Shown piece after piece: positions 15,703 through 16,097 of a stretch of DNA of 16,097 bases (position 1 is its first letter; each line of letters begins with the position of its first letter). Made by a program: the position numbers and the translations under genes. The DNA is from an uncultured Collinsella sp. (lineage in GTDB: Bacteria > Actinomycetota > Coriobacteriia > Coriobacteriales > Coriobacteriaceae). The DNA is taken from the NCBI GenBank assembly GCA_900543615.1, contig UQSC01000038.1:1-16097 (forward strand). Reading direction: 5' to 3'. The notes beneath the pieces were generated by a model that did no database searches, had not been told where the DNA came from, and saw nothing but the letters and a program-made list of their open reading frames with translations.

Positions 15703-15746
15703 AAAGGCAGGGTATCAGCGTGGTGATGGCATCCTGCCTTTTGTTT
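15703..15746 (+). terminator. Third terminator-like hairpin
   Basis: AAAGGCAGG (15703-15711) and CCTGCCTTT (15733-15741) form a perfect 9-bp stem with a 21-base loop that can pair further (ATCA/TGAT). TTTTGTTTT overlaps and follows the stem. Weaker than the two before it because of the large loop. Confidence 0.55.
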
Positions 15747-15810
15747 TGCGGAACCAAGGTCGCTTTATACGAACTTGATCGCCACTTATATGGCGCATTG
15801 ATGGCAATTG

Positions 15811-15940
15811 CTGCGTACGTGCGTACCGGGAGCCCGTACACCTCTGGCAAGGCGAAACACACTAGACTTTGTTCCAAAGTCCGTGTGCTAAGGGGGCAGG
15901 CCCCTTAGAATTCCTGTGGAGTGTGTACGCACGTACGCAG
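15811..15940. repeat. 130-base nested inverted-repeat element
   Basis: A perfect 16-base inverted repeat, CTGCGTACGTGCGTAC (15811-15826) and its complement (15925-15940), flanks 98 bases. Each arm contains its own palindrome GTACG-NN-CGTAC (15815-15826 and 15925-15936). Inside are two more hairpins: GACTTTG-TTC-CAAAGTC (15865-15881), extended outward by CACAC/GTGTG, and CTAAGGGG-GCAGG-CCCCTTAG (15888-15908). A third GTAC/CGTAC pair flanks CGGGAGCCC just inside the left arm. No credible reading frame runs through it. It could be a MITE-like repeat, a folded RNA or a pair of operator sites. Confidence 0.7.
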
Positions 15941-15989
15941 GAAAACGGCAAAATTTCACTATATCGGGGCGTTCTTTCATCGGAGCGTA

Positions 15990-15998
15990 TGGTATACA
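15990..15998 (+). promoter_or_regulatory. Candidate extended -10 for the peptidase-E-like gene
   Basis: TGGTATACA fits the extended -10 pattern TGnTATAAT at five of six core positions counting TATACA loosely. It would give a leader of roughly 40 bases. The upstream hexamer at 16-17 bases is poor (GTTCTT), so this is a weak call. TATATA at 16025-16030 is closer but too near the ribosome site to serve as a -10. Confidence 0.3.
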
Positions 15999-16044
15999 CG
16001 GCTTAGTTCAACAAATAAGAATTTATATATAAAGGAGAATACTG

Positions 16045-16097
16045 ATGAAACTGTTTTTATGTTCGCACTTTTCAAGTGTAGGAAGTCTGATAAAGGA
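16045..16097 (+). CDS. Peptidase E-like (S51) protein, first 17 codons (partial)
   Basis: The reading frame MKLFLCSHFSSVGSLIK runs off the right edge. It starts seven bases after AAAGGAG. The opening resembles family S51 (dipeptidase E / type 1 glutamine-amidotransferase-like fold), whose members begin with MKLFL and a short strand followed by S-x-F. Only 17 residues are visible, so the family is a guess, though a gene start here is well supported. The codons and the leader are much richer in A and T than the rest of the window. Confidence 0.6.
   Translation, partial: MKLFLCSHFSSVGSLIK

Larger units (their letters stand above)
15534..16044. other. 511-base gap between the dehydrogenase and peptidase genes
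   Basis: No gene is supported here. In order it holds three terminator-like hairpins (15543-15746), a short hairpin CGCCA-CTTATA-TGGCG just before 15800, the 130-base nested inverted repeat (15811-15940), and an AT-rich tail from about 15945 leading to the last gene. Frames that cross it are interrupted or run through the palindromes and have no ribosome site. Confidence 0.7.

Noticed and set aside
15573..15908. A plus-strand open frame of 111 codons in the last intergenic region
   Set aside because: It starts inside a terminator stem and crosses three palindromic structures; no Shine-Dalgarno and no protein-like pattern.
15811..15940. CRISPR array or tRNA in the repeat-rich right-hand gap
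   Set aside because: The repeats are inverted rather than direct and regularly spaced, and none of the stems forms a cloverleaf with the conserved T-loop and CCA-proximal stem.

Overview
The window looks like chromosomal DNA from a gut Coriobacteriia-type actinomycete, most likely Collinsella or a close relative. This is inferred from GC-rich coding with mostly G/C third positions, GTG and TTG starts, and strong purine Shine-Dalgarno sites. A SigB/RsbW-type stress locus sits beside housekeeping genes, and ileS has a T-box leader. No 16S gene or other decisive marker is present, so the genus is a guess.

Layout, left to right. (1) The first 301 codons of alaS on the minus strand, cut by the window edge, with a candidate promoter and an upstream minus-strand terminator. 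(2) A small plus-strand gene for a two-helix membrane protein. (3) A tightly packed minus-strand operon of four genes: a DUF948-like membrane-anchored protein, an RsbW-like protein with a degraded ATP site, a SigB/SigF-family sigma factor and an AI-2E-family permease. All junctions overlap or nearly touch, so this reads as a stress sigma module with its regulator and two membrane proteins. (4) Minus-strand rarA (replication-fork AAA+ ATPase), dgt (dNTP triphosphohydrolase) and a minimal prepilin peptidase. (5) A minus-strand membrane glycosyltransferase followed by a strong palindromic terminator. (6) Minus-strand ileS, lspA and rluD, a common bacterial grouping. A 374-base gap between ileS and lspA is full of stem-loops and has one clear terminator. 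ileS is preceded by a T-box leader with an AUC specifier and mutually exclusive antiterminator and terminator. (7) A divergent plus-strand iron-containing alcohol dehydrogenase. (8) A 511-base non-coding stretch with three terminator-like hairpins and a 130-base nested inverted-repeat element. (9) The AT-rich start of a peptidase-E-like gene, cut by the right edge.

Most genes are ordinary housekeeping genes. The parts most worth a second look are non-coding: a 41-base terminator element repeated almost identically (40/41) about 7.8 kb apart, the structured ileS-lspA gap including a perfect 16-bp hairpin over the ileS stop codon, the 130-base element near the right edge, and the T-box whose normally invariant bulge is altered. 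Among proteins, the RsbW-like regulator without its ATP-binding residues is the most unusual. I see no CRISPR array, transposase, tRNA or rRNA.
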